From: Nocardia testacea NBRC 100365
GTDB lineage: Bacteria > Actinomycetota > Actinomycetes > Mycobacteriales > Mycobacteriaceae
Length of the DNA stretch: 36,966 nt
Direction: 5' to 3'
NCBI RefSeq assembly: GCF_000308775.1
Contig: NZ_BAGJ01000039.1
Coordinates: 1 to 36,966 of the forward strand
The notes under the pieces were generated by a model. That model did no database searches, had not been told where the DNA came from, and saw only the letters and a list, made by a program, of their open reading frames with translations. Shown here in pieces: positions 8,160-16,474 of the stretch; position 1 is the first letter of the stretch, and each line of letters starts with the position of its first letter. Made by a program: the position numbers and the translations under genes.

Positions 8160-8181
8160 ATTTGCTATCGTCAACTACAAG
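8152..8181 (+). promoter_or_regulatory. Candidate promoter overlapped by both operators
   Basis: TTGACG (8152-8157) and TACAAG (8176-8181) are 18 bases apart. The -35 box lies in operator 1 and the -10 box in the centre of operator 2, so a bound repressor would block RNA polymerase. The inferred start is near 8188, about 33 bases before the GTG of the monooxygenase. Confidence 0.55.
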
Positions 8182-8189
8182 TTGACGAT
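8167..8189. promoter_or_regulatory. Operator 2 upstream of FAD monooxygenase (perfect palindrome)
   Basis: ATCGTCAAC (8167-8175), 5 bases (TACAA), GTTGACGAT (8181-8189). The arms are the same as in operator 1; only the 5-base centre differs (CCAAG against TACAA). Conservation of the arms but not the centre is what is expected of a real dimer-binding site. Confidence 0.8.
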
Positions 8190-8220
8190 CTGGCCGAGTG
8201 GCGGACCTTCAGGAGTGGCA

Positions 8221-9429
8221 GTGGACGATATCGAGAACGCAGTACGAAACCCCAGCGGTCGCGGGGCGAAACGGGCGGTGGTGGCGGGAGCCGGTATTGC
8301 CGGGCTGGCCGCGGCATTGCGGTTGCGCCGGGCAGGCTGGGAAGTCGTCGTGCTCGAGCGGGCGCCTGCCCGACGCAGCGGCGGCTATCTGCTGAACCTG
8401 CACGGGCCCGGTTATGATGCCGCCGAACGGCTCGGCCTGGTGCCCGCACTCGCGCCGCGCGATATCGGGTTCTTCACCTCGGTGCTCGTCCACGCCGACG
8501 GCCGGGAGAAGTTCACCGTTCCCGCTGCCGTCGCACAGGCCGCGGTGGGGGATCGGGCGCTGAGTCTCTTCCGCGGCGACCTGGAATCGGCGCTGTACGC
8601 CGCGGTGGCCGCGCACGTCGATATCCGCTTCGGCACCACGGTACGGGCGATGACCCAGGATCCCGGTGCGGTCGAGGTCACCCTGAGCGATGACACCCGC
8701 CTACAGGCCGACCTGCTCATCGGTGCCGACGGTGTGCACTCCCGGATCCGTGAACTCGCCTTCGGTCCCGAATCGGAGCATTTGGTGGAGCTGAACCACA
8801 TGGTGGGCGCCTTCCCACTCGATACCGTCCCCGAGCACGTTCCCCACGGGGTCGGCACGACCTTTCTCGGGCCCCGGCGCACCGCCGCGGTGATGAACCT
8901 GGGCCCGGGCCGGTCCTCGGCGTTCTTCACCTACCGCAGCCTCGACCCGGCCGCCGAACTCGCCCGCGGTGCCGCATCCGCGCTCACCGCGGCGTTCGGT
9001 GATCTGGGGCGCGGGGTCGCCGAGGCGCTCGAGCAGCTCTCCGCCGACCCGGCCGACGCCTATTTCGACTCGGTCGGCCAGATCGTCGCCGACCGATGGA
9101 GTAGCGGCCGGGTCGTACTCCTGGGTGATGCCGCCTGGTGCGTCACCGTCTTCGCCGGTTACGGCGCGGCCCTCGCCCTCGACGGCGCCGACCGGCTCGG
9201 CGCCGCCCTCGACGCCCACGGCGACGACCTCACCGCCGCACTCGACGCCTGGGAGCGATCGCTGCGGCCGGAAGTCCGCAAGCGGCAAGCTCTCGCTCGC
9301 AAGGGGGTCAGCCGATTCGCCCCACCCACTCGTGCGCATGTCTGGGCGGGGGATCTCATGCTGCGCGCCATCCAACTCCCCGGTATCCGCGGTCTCGTCC
9401 AGCGCTCGATCCAGCGCGCCAACAACTAG
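8221..9429 (+). CDS. FAD-dependent monooxygenase (PHBH/TetX-like)
   Basis: 402 residues. The N-terminal Rossmann loop VVAGAGIAGLAAALRLRRAG is followed by the strand-end acidic VVVLERAP, which binds the FAD ribose. DLLIGADGVHSRIR is the DG motif and GRVVLLGDAAWCVTVFAGYGA the GD motif, giving all three group-A flavoprotein hydroxylase signatures. The usual reaction is NAD(P)H-dependent hydroxylation of an aromatic or polyketide-like compound; some relatives inactivate antibiotics. The substrate cannot be read from sequence. I chose GTG 8221 because AGGAG (8211-8215) sits 5 bases upstream; the frame is open further upstream, but that would translate through both operators. No regulator gene is adjacent, so the repressor that binds the twin operators must be encoded elsewhere. 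Confidence 0.82.
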   Translation: MDDIENAVRNPSGRGAKRAVVAGAGIAGLAAALRLRRAGWEVVVLERAPARRSGGYLLNLHGPGYDAAERLGLVPALAPRDIGFFTSVLVHADGREKFTVPAAVAQAAVGDRALSLFRGDLESALYAAVAAHVDIRFGTTVRAMTQDPGAVEVTLSDDTRLQADLLIGADGVHSRIRELAFGPESEHLVELNHMVGAFPLDTVPEHVPHGVGTTFLGPRRTAAVMNLGPGRSSAFFTYRSLDPAAELARGAASALTAAFGDLGRGVAEALEQLSADPADAYFDSVGQIVADRWSSGRVVLLGDAAWCVTVFAGYGAALALDGADRLGAALDAHGDDLTAALDAWERSLRPEVRKRQALARKGVSRFAPPTRAHVWAGDLMLRAIQLPGIRGLVQRSIQRANN

Positions 9430-9499
9430 CGCCGCCCCGCGGGCCCCGCGCCGGTGGGTGGCCGGGCTCGGGCGGATATACCACCGCCCCGCGGGCCGG

Positions 9500-9518
9500 G
9501 CACCGCACGTCGCGGTGC
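9500..9518 (+). terminator. Hairpin after the FAD monooxygenase
   Basis: GCACCGC (9500-9506), 5-base loop, GCGGTGC (9512-9518), about 70 bases after the stop. The 7-bp perfect stem has no T-run; it may be a terminator or a processed mRNA end. Confidence 0.35.
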
Positions 9519-9649
9519 GAACCCGAGGGCGTATGCCATTCCGAAAGTGGATAGAAATCGCCGTTTGCTTGTTTCCGGTCGACGGGATGCGGTACGCGGC
9601 GAATGAGTCGGGGGCCAGGAGAAAAATCGCGGTGAAGGAGATGGGAACG

Positions 9650-9751
9650 ATGGGTTCGTTCGAACCTTATCTAGGCGCCGGTATGGAAATGCTGCAGAGG
9701 ATGCTCGGGATGATGTTGGGGATGATGCCCGGCATCGGCCCCGGCCTGTGA
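9650..9751 (+). CDS. Small methionine-rich hydrophobic ORF (33 aa), unknown
   Basis: A 33-codon ORF starting ATG at 9650 with AAGGAG (9635-9640) 9 bases upstream; an in-frame ATG at 9641 sits immediately after that RBS and is too close to it. Eight of 33 residues are Met. The middle (MEMLQRMLGMMLGMMPG) could form a short amphipathic or membrane helix, ending in Gly-Pro-rich GIGPGL. A perfect 13-bp terminator hairpin begins 17 bases after the stop, so the unit has RBS, ORF and terminator in register. I do not recognise a family. It could be a membrane-active peptide or a metal-binding (Met-rich) peptide; both are guesses. Confidence 0.5.
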   Translation: MGSFEPYLGAGMEMLQRMLGMMLGMMPGIGPGL

Positions 9752-9768
9752 CGGAAGGAGCGGACAGC

Positions 9769-9799
9769 GGGCCGCCCGCCGCTCGTCGGCGGGCGGCCC
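9769..9799 (+). terminator. Perfect 13-bp terminator hairpin after the small ORF
   Basis: GGGCCGCCCGCCG (9769-9781), loop CTCGT, CGGCGGGCGGCCC (9787-9799). The stem is perfect and very stable, beginning 17 bases after the small ORF. No T-run follows, which is common in this group. Confidence 0.75.
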
Positions 9800-9955
9800 C
9801 GTGGAGAACGATCCGCTACGCGGCGGTGTGGTCCCAGAGATCGGCGCCACGATCCGCACGCGTACGTGGAACCGGGCGCCGAGGGGCGGCGGCGAAGGCT
9901 CGGGGCGGGGTCGCGCCGACTCCGGCACCCGGGCCGACCGGGATCGAGAACGAGA

Positions 9956-9992
9956 AAGGCCCCCGACCAGAACCCAGCTGGTCGAGGGCCTT
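9956..9992 (-). terminator. Terminator of tRNA-Arg
   Basis: GGCCCCCGACCAG (9958-9970) pairs with CTGGTCGAGGGCC (9978-9990) with one mismatch, extended by AA/TT. Read on the minus strand it follows the tRNA by about 10 bases and ends in CCTTTCTCGTT, a weak T-rich tail. Confidence 0.8.
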
Positions 9993-10001
9993 CCTCGTGC
10001 G

Positions 10002-10074
10002 TGCCCTCGGCAGGAATCGAACCTGCGGCCTTCTGCTCCGGAGGCAGACGCTCTATCCCCTGAGCTACGAGGGC
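10002..10074 (-). tRNA. tRNA-Arg (anticodon CCG)
   Basis: Read on the minus strand, the acceptor GCCCTCG pairs with CGAGGGC, the D stem is GCTC/GAGC, the anticodon stem is TCTGC/GCAGA around loop CTCCGGA (anticodon CCG, reading CGG codons), and the T stem is GCAGG/CCTGC with loop TTCGATT. The discriminator is A, the total is 73 bases, and CCA is not encoded. A terminator follows directly. Confidence 0.96.
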
Positions 10075-10167
10075 GGGGATCCACCCGGGGCGACCGGGAG
10101 CCGGTCGATCGGGCGGACCACAGCGTATCGCATCATCGCCGATGCGGCCAAAACGAGTGGTAGCGGT

Positions 10168-10899
10168 TCAGTTCAGGGGCAGCGGCCGGCCGCCGCGAGC
10201 GGCGAGCATATCGGTGATGAGCTGGGCCTCACCCTGCTGTGCGGCGAGCATCTGCCCGGCCAGGATGCCGATCTCGCCGGTTTCGGCGTGTTCGGCGCCG
10301 TACTCCAGCATCGGGACCCCGCCCTGGTGATGGCGCAGCATGAGTTGCAGGAACAGCACATCGAGATCGGTGCCGCGCGCGTCGCGTAACCGCTGGATGT
10401 CCGCGGTGCTCGCCATACCCGGCATCGCGGCCACAGCACCGGAATCGTGCGTCCCGGAACCGTGGTCGTGACCCCCGTTGTGCTGGTCGTCACCGTGGCC
10501 GGTGTCGTGCATCCAGCCCATGTAGCCGTCCGCGCCACGCGCGGGCGCGCCCCACATCTGCAACCAGCCCTGCATCCGTCCGATCTGGCTCTGCTGCGTG
10601 GTGAGGATGTCGTAGGCCAGGCGCTGCACCGCGGGATCGGCCGAACCCAGCAGCGCGATCCCCGACATCTCCACGGCCTGGGTGTGGTGGGCCGACATAT
10701 CCTGCGCGAATCCGATATCGACCGGACCCGGCGCGGACCCGCCGGAATCGTCCGGCGAGAGCAGCACGCCCGCGCCGAACCCCACCACGAGCAGCGCGAT
10801 AGCGGCGATGATCAGCAGCGGGATGCGCTGGCCTCGCAGCTGCGCCCGGAGTCCGGTCTCGGGCCGGTGCTCGGTCTCGAGGGTTTCCGTTTCCGGCAT
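10168..10899 (-). CDS. DUF305 membrane-anchored protein
   Basis: 243 residues: a cytosolic N-terminus (~1-25), one membrane helix (IPLLIIAAIALLVVGFGAGVLL, ~26-47), then a DUF305 domain outside the cell. The two conserved halves are 'DIGFAQDMSAHHTQAVEMSG' and 'FLQLMLRHHQGGVPMLEYGAEH', each with paired His and Met. The segment between is His/Gly/Asp-rich (HDTGHGDDQHNGGHDHGSGTHD), which suggests metal binding. The family is ferritin-like and often linked to copper or other metal stress, but its activity is not established. The ATG overlaps the TAA stop of the DUF3105 gene by one base (TAATG), so translation is probably coupled. The pair is a frequent actinobacterial arrangement. Confidence 0.85.
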   Translation of the reverse strand: MPETETLETEHRPETGLRAQLRGQRIPLLIIAAIALLVVGFGAGVLLSPDDSGGSAPGPVDIGFAQDMSAHHTQAVEMSGIALLGSADPAVQRLAYDILTTQQSQIGRMQGWLQMWGAPARGADGYMGWMHDTGHGDDQHNGGHDHGSGTHDSGAVAAMPGMASTADIQRLRDARGTDLDVLFLQLMLRHHQGGVPMLEYGAEHAETGEIGILAGQMLAAQQGEAQLITDMLAARGGRPLPLN

Positions 10900-11864
10900 T
10901 ACTGTCCGGCTCCGGGAGCCTGCTGATCGGCCGCGGCCCCGGGCGCCTGCTGGCCGGGCACGGCCCCGGGCGCCTGCTGGTCCGGCAGGGTGCCGGGCAT
11001 GCCCGGGATCGCCGGGATGCCACCGGGCAGCCCACCCGGCAGACCGCCGCCGGGAGCTCCCATCCCGCCGAGCTCGCCCTGGTCGGGCTGCAGGCCGGCA
11101 CCGTCCATCGGCACGGCGTCGGGGCCCGGCTCGCTCGGGTCGTAGGGCGGCGGGTTCTGGGTGTCGAAGGCGACCGTCGCGCAGTCCGCGCCGACCTCGG
11201 GATAGGCGAAGTTGTTCAGTCGCAGCGCGGTGATGAACTGACCGATCCGCTCGTCGTCGGCGCTGTTCACGGTGAGCTGATGTCCCCAGGACTGCAGTGA
11301 GACCGGGGCTTCCTGGCCGGGGTGCGGCGACATGAGCATGTACTGCTCACCCTCGACCTTTTTCTTCAGCGTGTCGATCCCGGACCGGTCGATCTTGTCC
11401 GGGTTGTAGGTGATCCACACCGCGCCGTGTTCCAGCGAGTGCACCGCGTTCTCCTCGCGCAGCGCCTTGTCGTAGACGGTGCCCATGCAGTTGGCCCAGG
11501 AGGCGTCGTGCGGGCCACCGAACGGTGGCGTCTGGTCGTAGGCCACCCGCTGGGTCGCGTCGACGTGCAGACCCGCCGGGTACTCCTTCTTCACCACACC
11601 CTCGATCTGGTCGGAGGGGTCCTGTTTCTGCTCGGAGGGGGTGAACTTCTCCAGGGCGGCCTTCTCCTGGTACTTGGGCACCAGGTTCACCGCGAGGGCC
11701 GCGACCAGCCCCACGAGCACCACGACCGCGCCGATGGTGAGCCAGGGGATTCGCTGCGTGATCGGCGGTTTGCCCTTGTTCCTGCTGCTGCTCGCGCGCG
11801 CACCCGCGACTTTGCCCGCCGCCTTCACGGCCTTCGCCGATTTGGCGCTCGTCCTGTTCGGCAT
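10899..11864 (-). CDS. DUF3105 membrane protein with Pro/Gly-rich tail
   Basis: 321 residues. A Lys/Ala/Ser-rich cytosolic N-terminus (~1-38) is followed by a membrane helix (IPWLTIGAVVVLVGLVAALAV, ~39-59) and the DUF3105 domain, with 'VAYDQTPPFGGPHDASWANCMG', 'NAVHSLEHGAVWITYNPD' and 'SWGHQLTVNSADDERIGQFI'. Conserved His and Cys residues there could bind metal. The C-terminal ~80 residues are low-complexity, with LPGGLPGGIPAIPGMPG and three QQAPGA units, probably a disordered surface or cell-wall-spanning tail. I used the ATG at 11864 because residues upstream do not fit the family. It is divergent from argS, from which it is separated by 92 bases, and coupled to DUF305. Function unknown. 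Confidence 0.8.
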   Translation of the reverse strand: MPNRTSAKSAKAVKAAGKVAGARASSSRNKGKPPITQRIPWLTIGAVVVLVGLVAALAVNLVPKYQEKAALEKFTPSEQKQDPSDQIEGVVKKEYPAGLHVDATQRVAYDQTPPFGGPHDASWANCMGTVYDKALREENAVHSLEHGAVWITYNPDKIDRSGIDTLKKKVEGEQYMLMSPHPGQEAPVSLQSWGHQLTVNSADDERIGQFITALRLNNFAYPEVGADCATVAFDTQNPPPYDPSEPGPDAVPMDGAGLQPDQGELGGMGAPGGGLPGGLPGGIPAIPGMPGTLPDQQAPGAVPGQQAPGAAADQQAPGAGQ

Positions 11865-11942
11865 ACCGGTCCCAGTTCTTTCCACGTCGATGAACAGTGC
11901 CGAGCTGCGGTGCCCACTCGCGGCGCGCACCCACTCGGACCA

Positions 11943-11957
11943 TAGGATAGAGACTCG
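11943..11957 (+). promoter_or_regulatory. Leaderless-type -10 box of argS
   Basis: TAGGAT (11943-11948) lies 8 bases before the GTG of argS, with no Shine-Dalgarno sequence between. RNA made from this box would start at or very near the GTG. No clear -35 box is visible, which is common in this group. Confidence 0.6.
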
Positions 11958-13615
11958 TGACTCCAGCCGACCTTGCAGATCTCCTTCACGCCACCGCGGC
12001 GAAGGTCCTCGCCGAACGTGGACTGGATGCCGCGGTGCTGCCCGACACGGTCGATGTGGAGCGTCCGCGAAATCCGGAGCACGGTGACTACAGCACCAAT
12101 GTAGCGATGAAGGTCGCGAAGAAGGCCGGGACCAACCCGCGGGAACTGGCCGGCTGGCTCGCCGCGGCGCTGAGCGATACCGAGGCCGTCGCGACCGCGG
12201 AGGTCGCCGGACCCGGCTTCCTCAATATCCGGGTCGCCGCGTCGGCGCAGGGTGTGGTGCTCGAGCAGGTGCTCGCGGCAGGGGCGGGGTACGGCACCGC
12301 GAACACACTCGCCGGTACGAAGATCAATCTGGAGTTCGTCTCCGCCAACCCGACCGGCCCGGTGCACCTGGGCGGGACCCGCTGGGCCGCGGTGGGCGAC
12401 GCGCTGGGCCGGATCCTGGCCGCGCAGGGCGCCGAGGTCACCCGCGAGTACTACTTCAACGATCACGGCGCCCAGATCACCCGGTTCGCCGAATCGCTGG
12501 TCGCCGCCGCCACCGGCGCGCCGACCCCGGAGAACGGGTACGCGGGCGCCTATATCGGCGAGATCGCCGACCGGATCGTGGCCGACCATCCCGGTGCGGC
12601 CGAACTCGACCCGGAGAAGCGGCTGGAACTGTTCCGCGCCGAAGGCGTGGAACTCATGTTCGCCCACATCAAGAAAACGCTGCACGAATTCGGCACCGAT
12701 TTCGATGTGTATTTCAACGAGAGTTCGCTGTTCGCCTCGGGTGCGGTAGAACGCGCGGTGGACACGCTGAAGAATTCCGGTGATCTGTATTCGAAGGACG
12801 GCGCCTGGTGGATCGCCAGCTCCGAATACGGTGACGATCAGGACCGGGTGGTCATCAAAAGCGACGGGAACGCCGCCTATATCGCCGGCGATATCGCCTA
12901 CCTGCAGGACAAGCGCTCGCGCGGTTTCGACCTGTGCATCTATATGCTCGGCGCCGACCATCACGGCTATATCGGCCGGTTGAAGGCCGCGGCCGCCGCG
13001 TTCGGTGACGACCCCGACAGCGTCGAGGTGCTCATCGGCCAGATGGTGAACCTGCTGCGCGACGGCGTGGCCGTGCGGATGAGCAAACGCGCGGGCACCG
13101 TGGTCACGCTGGACGATCTGGTGGAGGCGATCGGCGTCGACGCCGCCCGCTACTCCTTGGTGCGCAGCTCGGTGAACTCGAGCATCGATATCGACCTGGA
13201 CCTGTGGGCGAAACAGGACAGCGTGAACCCGGTGTACTACGTGCAGTACGCGCACGCCCGCGCCGCGTCCATCGCGCGCAATGCCGCCGAATTCGAATAC
13301 GCCACGGTGACACCGGATTTCGCTCTGCTGGATTCCGAATTCGAGGGCGCTCTCATTCGCACCATCGGTGAATTCCCCCGGGTGGTGGCGAGTGCGGCGA
13401 CCCTGCGGGAACCGCACCGTATCGCGCGGTACCTGGAGGAACTGGCCGGCGCCTACCACCCGTTCCAGACCAACAAGGCCCTGCGGGTACTGCCGCTGGG
13501 CGACGAGCCCGTCTCGCCGGTCAACGCCGCCCGCCTGGTGCTGGTGAACGCGACCCGGCAGGTGCTGGCCAACGGCCTGGCTCTGCTCGGCGTCACCGCT
13601 CCGGAGCGGATGTGA
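11957..13615 (+). CDS. argS: Arginyl-tRNA synthetase
   Basis: 552 residues, the usual bacterial ArgRS length. The N-terminal additional domain (~1-105, '[23 protein letters not shown]') recognises the tRNA D-loop. The class I signature appears as [20 protein letters not shown] (HIGH variant HLGG), and the ADHHGYIGR and '[20 protein letters not shown]' (KMSKS variant) segments follow. The C-terminal DALR anticodon-binding domain begins around [16 protein letters not shown]. It charges tRNA-Arg with arginine. The start is GTG 11957, directly behind a -10 box, so the mRNA may be leaderless. It is divergent from DUF3105 and followed by lysA after 58 bases. Confidence 0.97.
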   Translation: MTPADLADLLHATAAKVLAERGLDAAVLPDTVDVERPRNPEHGDYSTNVAMKVAKKAGTNPRELAGWLAAALSDTEAVATAEVAGPGFLNIRVAASAQGVVLEQVLAAGAGYGTANTLAGTKINLEFVSANPTGPVHLGGTRWAAVGDALGRILAAQGAEVTREYYFNDHGAQITRFAESLVAAATGAPTPENGYAGAYIGEIADRIVADHPGAAELDPEKRLELFRAEGVELMFAHIKKTLHEFGTDFDVYFNESSLFASGAVERAVDTLKNSGDLYSKDGAWWIASSEYGDDQDRVVIKSDGNAAYIAGDIAYLQDKRSRGFDLCIYMLGADHHGYIGRLKAAAAAFGDDPDSVEVLIGQMVNLLRDGVAVRMSKRAGTVVTLDDLVEAIGVDAARYSLVRSSVNSSIDIDLDLWAKQDSVNPVYYVQYAHARAASIARNAAEFEYATVTPDFALLDSEFEGALIRTIGEFPRVVASAATLREPHRIARYLEELAGAYHPFQTNKALRVLPLGDEPVSPVNAARLVLVNATRQVLANGLALLGVTAPERM

Positions 13616-13673
13616 CCGCGCCCGGCAATCGCATCGACCGACTGTTCCGGCAGTGGACGAGGAAGGAAGACCG

Positions 13674-15089
13674 ATGAGTGTCCATCCCGCCGGGCCCCGG
13701 CACGCCGAGATACCGCACGCCCCGAATCTGCCGGAACGCCCGGCCGATCCGCGGCAGCTGATCGACCTGCCCGCGCAGGTGTGGCCGCGCAACGCCACCC
13801 GCGGTGCCGACGATGTGGTCCGGCTGGCGGGGGTGCCCGTCACCGAACTCGCCGCGCAGTTCGGCACGCCGCTGTTCGTGGTGGACGAGGACGATTTCCG
13901 GTCCCGCTGCCGCGATATGGTGCGCGCGTTCGGGCCGAATGCGCGAGTTCACTACGCCTCCAAGGCTTTTCTGTGCGGCGAGATCGCGCGCTGGATCCGC
14001 GACGAAGGTCTCTCGCTGGATGTGTGCTCCGGCGGTGAACTCGCCGTCGCGCTGCACGCCGGCTTCCCGGCCGAGCGGATCGCCCTGCACGGCAACAACA
14101 AATCGGTGGCCGAACTGGAGGCCGCGGTGGCGGCCGGAGTGGGCCATGTGGTGGTGGACTCGCTGATCGAGATCGACCGGCTGGAAGCCGTCGCCGGCGT
14201 CGCCGGAGTCGTCCAGGACGTCTTGGTCCGGGTCACGGTCGGGGTCGAGGCGCACACCCACGAGTACATCTCCACCGCGCACGAGGACCAGAAATTCGGT
14301 TTCTCCATTTCCGGCGGCGACGCCATGGAAGCGCTGGCCCGGGTGTTCGAGGCCGATAATCTGCGGCTGGTCGGACTGCACAGCCATATCGGATCGCAGA
14401 TCTTCGAAATCGACGGTTTCGAAATCGCCGCGCACCGGATGCTGGGCCTGCTGCGCGAAGCGGTCGACAAATTCGGTGTCGAGCGCACTTCGCAGATTTC
14501 GCTGCTCGATCTGGGCGGCGGTCTGGGTATTTCCTATCTGCCCTCCGACGATCCGCCGCCGCTGGACCTGTTCGCGGAGAAACTCCGCGCACTGGTCGCC
14601 CGCGAGGCCGAACGCGCCGGGCTGCCCGTGCCGCGTATCGCGGTCGAACCGGGCCGCGCCATCGCCGGCCCCGGTACCGTGACCCTCTACGAAGTGGGCA
14701 CCATCAAGGATGTCTCGCTCGACGGCGGCCTGCGCCGCCGCTACGTGAGCGTGGACGGCGGGATGAGCGACAATATCCGGCCCGCGCTCTACCAGGCCGA
14801 TTACCACTGCCAGCTGGTGTCCCGCGGTTCCGAGGCGGCACCGGTGGTCGCTCGCGTCGTCGGAAAACACTGTGAGAGCGGCGATATCATCATCCGCGAC
14901 ACGTGGATGCCGGCCGACGCGGGCCCGGGGGATCTCATCGCGGTGGCCGGCACCGGTGCCTATTGCTACTCCATGTCGAGCCGGTACAACCTGCTGACCC
15001 GTCCCGCCGTCGTCGCGGTCAGCGACGGCACGGCCCGGTTGATCCTGCGCCGGGAAACGGTCGAGGACCTGCTCGGCCTGGAGGTCTGA
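13674..15089 (+). CDS. lysA: Diaminopimelate decarboxylase
   Basis: 471 residues, a fold-III PLP enzyme that converts meso-diaminopimelate to L-lysine. The PLP lysine is Lys97 in [30 protein letters not shown] (Gly-rich phosphate loop), [10 protein letters not shown] and the active-site cysteine in KHCESGDII are all present. ATG 13674 has an AGGAAGGA ribosome site 6 bases upstream; the in-frame ATG at 13653 lacks one. It forms a tight unit with hom, thrC and thrB, so the lysine and threonine branches of the aspartate pathway are made together. The TGA overlaps the hom ATG (TGATG). Confidence 0.96.
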   Translation: MSVHPAGPRHAEIPHAPNLPERPADPRQLIDLPAQVWPRNATRGADDVVRLAGVPVTELAAQFGTPLFVVDEDDFRSRCRDMVRAFGPNARVHYASKAFLCGEIARWIRDEGLSLDVCSGGELAVALHAGFPAERIALHGNNKSVAELEAAVAAGVGHVVVDSLIEIDRLEAVAGVAGVVQDVLVRVTVGVEAHTHEYISTAHEDQKFGFSISGGDAMEALARVFEADNLRLVGLHSHIGSQIFEIDGFEIAAHRMLGLLREAVDKFGVERTSQISLLDLGGGLGISYLPSDDPPPLDLFAEKLRALVAREAERAGLPVPRIAVEPGRAIAGPGTVTLYEVGTIKDVSLDGGLRRRYVSVDGGMSDNIRPALYQADYHCQLVSRGSEAAPVVARVVGKHCESGDIIIRDTWMPADAGPGDLIAVAGTGAYCYSMSSRYNLLTRPAVVAVSDGTARLILRRETVEDLLGLEV

Positions 15090-16474
15090 TGGACGCGACG
15101 AAAGGGGAGAGCATGCCAGAGGGGGCCGAAGTGGTGCCGGGTCGTTGGGGGCCGGACCGTCCGATTGGTATCGCGGTACTGGGTATGGGCAATGTCGGCC
15201 GGGAGGTCGTGCGGATCCTCCGCGATCACGCCGACGATCTCCAGGCCCGGGTCGGCGCGCCGCTGACCCTGCGCGGGGTCGCGGTGCGCAGCCTCGATCG
15301 TGACCGCGGGCTACCCGCCGAACTACTCACCACCGACGCCGAAGAGCTGGTCGCCCGGCCCGACGTCGACCTGGTCGTCGAGGTGATCGGCGGTATCGAT
15401 CCGGCTCGCAAACTCATCCTGGCTGCGCTCAACGCCGGGAAGTCCGTGGTCTCCGCGAACAAGGCGCTGCTGGCCGATTACACCGGCGAGCTGGCCGCCG
15501 CCGCGGAACGCAGCCGGGCCGACCTGTACTTCGAGGCCGCGGTGGCCGGCGCCATCCCGGTGGTCCGGCCGCTGATCCAATCGCTGTCCGGCGACCGGGT
15601 GAACCGGGTGGTCGGCATCGTGAACGGAACCACCAACTTCATCCTCTCGGCCATGGACGAAACCGGTGCCGACTACGGCGACACCCTCGCCGAAGCGACC
15701 CGCCTCGGCTATGCCGAAGCCGATCCGACCGCCGACGTGGAGGGCTACGACGCCGCCGCGAAGGCCGCGATCCTGGCCTCGCTGGCCTTCCACACCCGGG
15801 TGACGGCCGCCGACGTCTACCGCCAGGGCATCGCCACCATCACCGCCGAGGACCTGGAGACCGCGTCCGCGCTGGACTGCACGGTCAAACTGCTGGCGAT
15901 CTGCGAGCGGGTGCCGGCGGGTGCGGGCGAACCCACCCCGGCCGAAGGCGGCAAGGACCGGGTGTCGGTGCGCGTCTATCCGGCGCTGATCCCGCGCAAA
16001 CATCCGCTGGCCGCGGTGACCGGTGCGTTCAACGCGGTGGTCGTGGAGGCCGAGAACGCCGGTCGGCTCATGTTCTACGGGCAGGGCGCCGGCGGGGCGC
16101 CGACCGCCTCGGCCGTTCTGGGTGACCTGGTCATGGCCGCCCGCAACAAGTTCTTCGGTGGCCGGGCGCCGGGCGAATCGGTCTATGCTGAGCTTCCGAT
16201 CGCGCCGATCGGCGACACCCCGACGCGCTATCACGTGAATCTGAAGGTCGAAGACCGTCCCGGCGTACTGGCGAGGGTGGCGGGCGAATTCTCCAACCAC
16301 GGAGTGAGCATCTCGACCGTCCGCCAGGAGGGTCACGACGACAAGGCACGGCTGGTGGTCGTGACCCATCTCGCGACCGAGGCGGCGCTCTCCGAGACCG
16401 TCGCCGCGCTGTCGGGTATGGAATCCGTCACATCTGTCACCAGCGTTCTGAGATTGGAAGGCACCGAGGAATGA
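15089..16474 (+). CDS. hom: Homoserine dehydrogenase
   Basis: About 461 residues; it reduces aspartate semialdehyde to homoserine with NAD(P)[18 protein letters not shown] is the Rossmann loop. '[10 protein letters not shown]', '[12 protein letters not shown]' and '[16 protein letters not shown]' (with the catalytic Lys) form the catalytic domain, and a C-terminal ACT domain ([21 protein letters not shown]...) predicts feedback control by threonine. Start choice is uncertain: ATG 15089 overlaps the lysA stop and has GGAGG 4 bases upstream; ATG 15113 follows AAAGGGGAG. I used 15089; the difference is 8 residues outside the conserved fold. The stop overlaps the thrC start (ATGA). Confidence 0.95.
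   Translation: MDATKGESMPEGAEVVPGRWGPDRPIGIAVLGMGNVGREVVRILRDHADDLQARVGAPLTLRGVAVRSLDRDRGLPAELLTTDAEELVARPDVDLVVEVIGGIDPARKLILAALNAGKSVVSANKALLADYTGELAAAAERSRADLYFEAAVAGAIPVVRPLIQSLSGDRVNRVVGIVNGTTNFILSAMDETGADYGDTLAEATRLGYAEADPTADVEGYDAAAKAAILASLAFHTRVTAADVYRQGIATITAEDLETASALDCTVKLLAICERVPAGAGEPTPAEGGKDRVSVRVYPALIPRKHPLAAVTGAFNAVVVEAENAGRLMFYGQGAGGAPTASAVLGDLVMAARNKFFGGRAPGESVYAELPIAPIGDTPTRYHVNLKVEDRPGVLARVAGEFSNHGVSISTVRQEGHDDKARLVVVTHLATEAALSETVAALSGMESVTSVTSVLRLEGTEE

Noticed and set aside
7930..8220. N-terminal extension of the FAD monooxygenase
   Set aside because: It would translate through both perfect operators and the promoter. GTG 8221 has a ribosome site and starts right before the Rossmann loop.
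9430..9499. Repeated CCGCGGGCC motifs after the monooxygenase
   Set aside because: GC-rich self-complementary words of this size are expected by chance here, and no mobile-element ends or target duplications are present.
9752..9955. Open frames between the small ORF and tRNA-Arg
   Set aside because: They run through both terminators and the tRNA, have no RBS, and show Arg/Pro-rich composition.
11825..13867. A 680-codon open frame antisense to argS
   Set aside because: No motif, His/Arg/Gly-rich shadow composition, and argS is a clear full-length enzyme.
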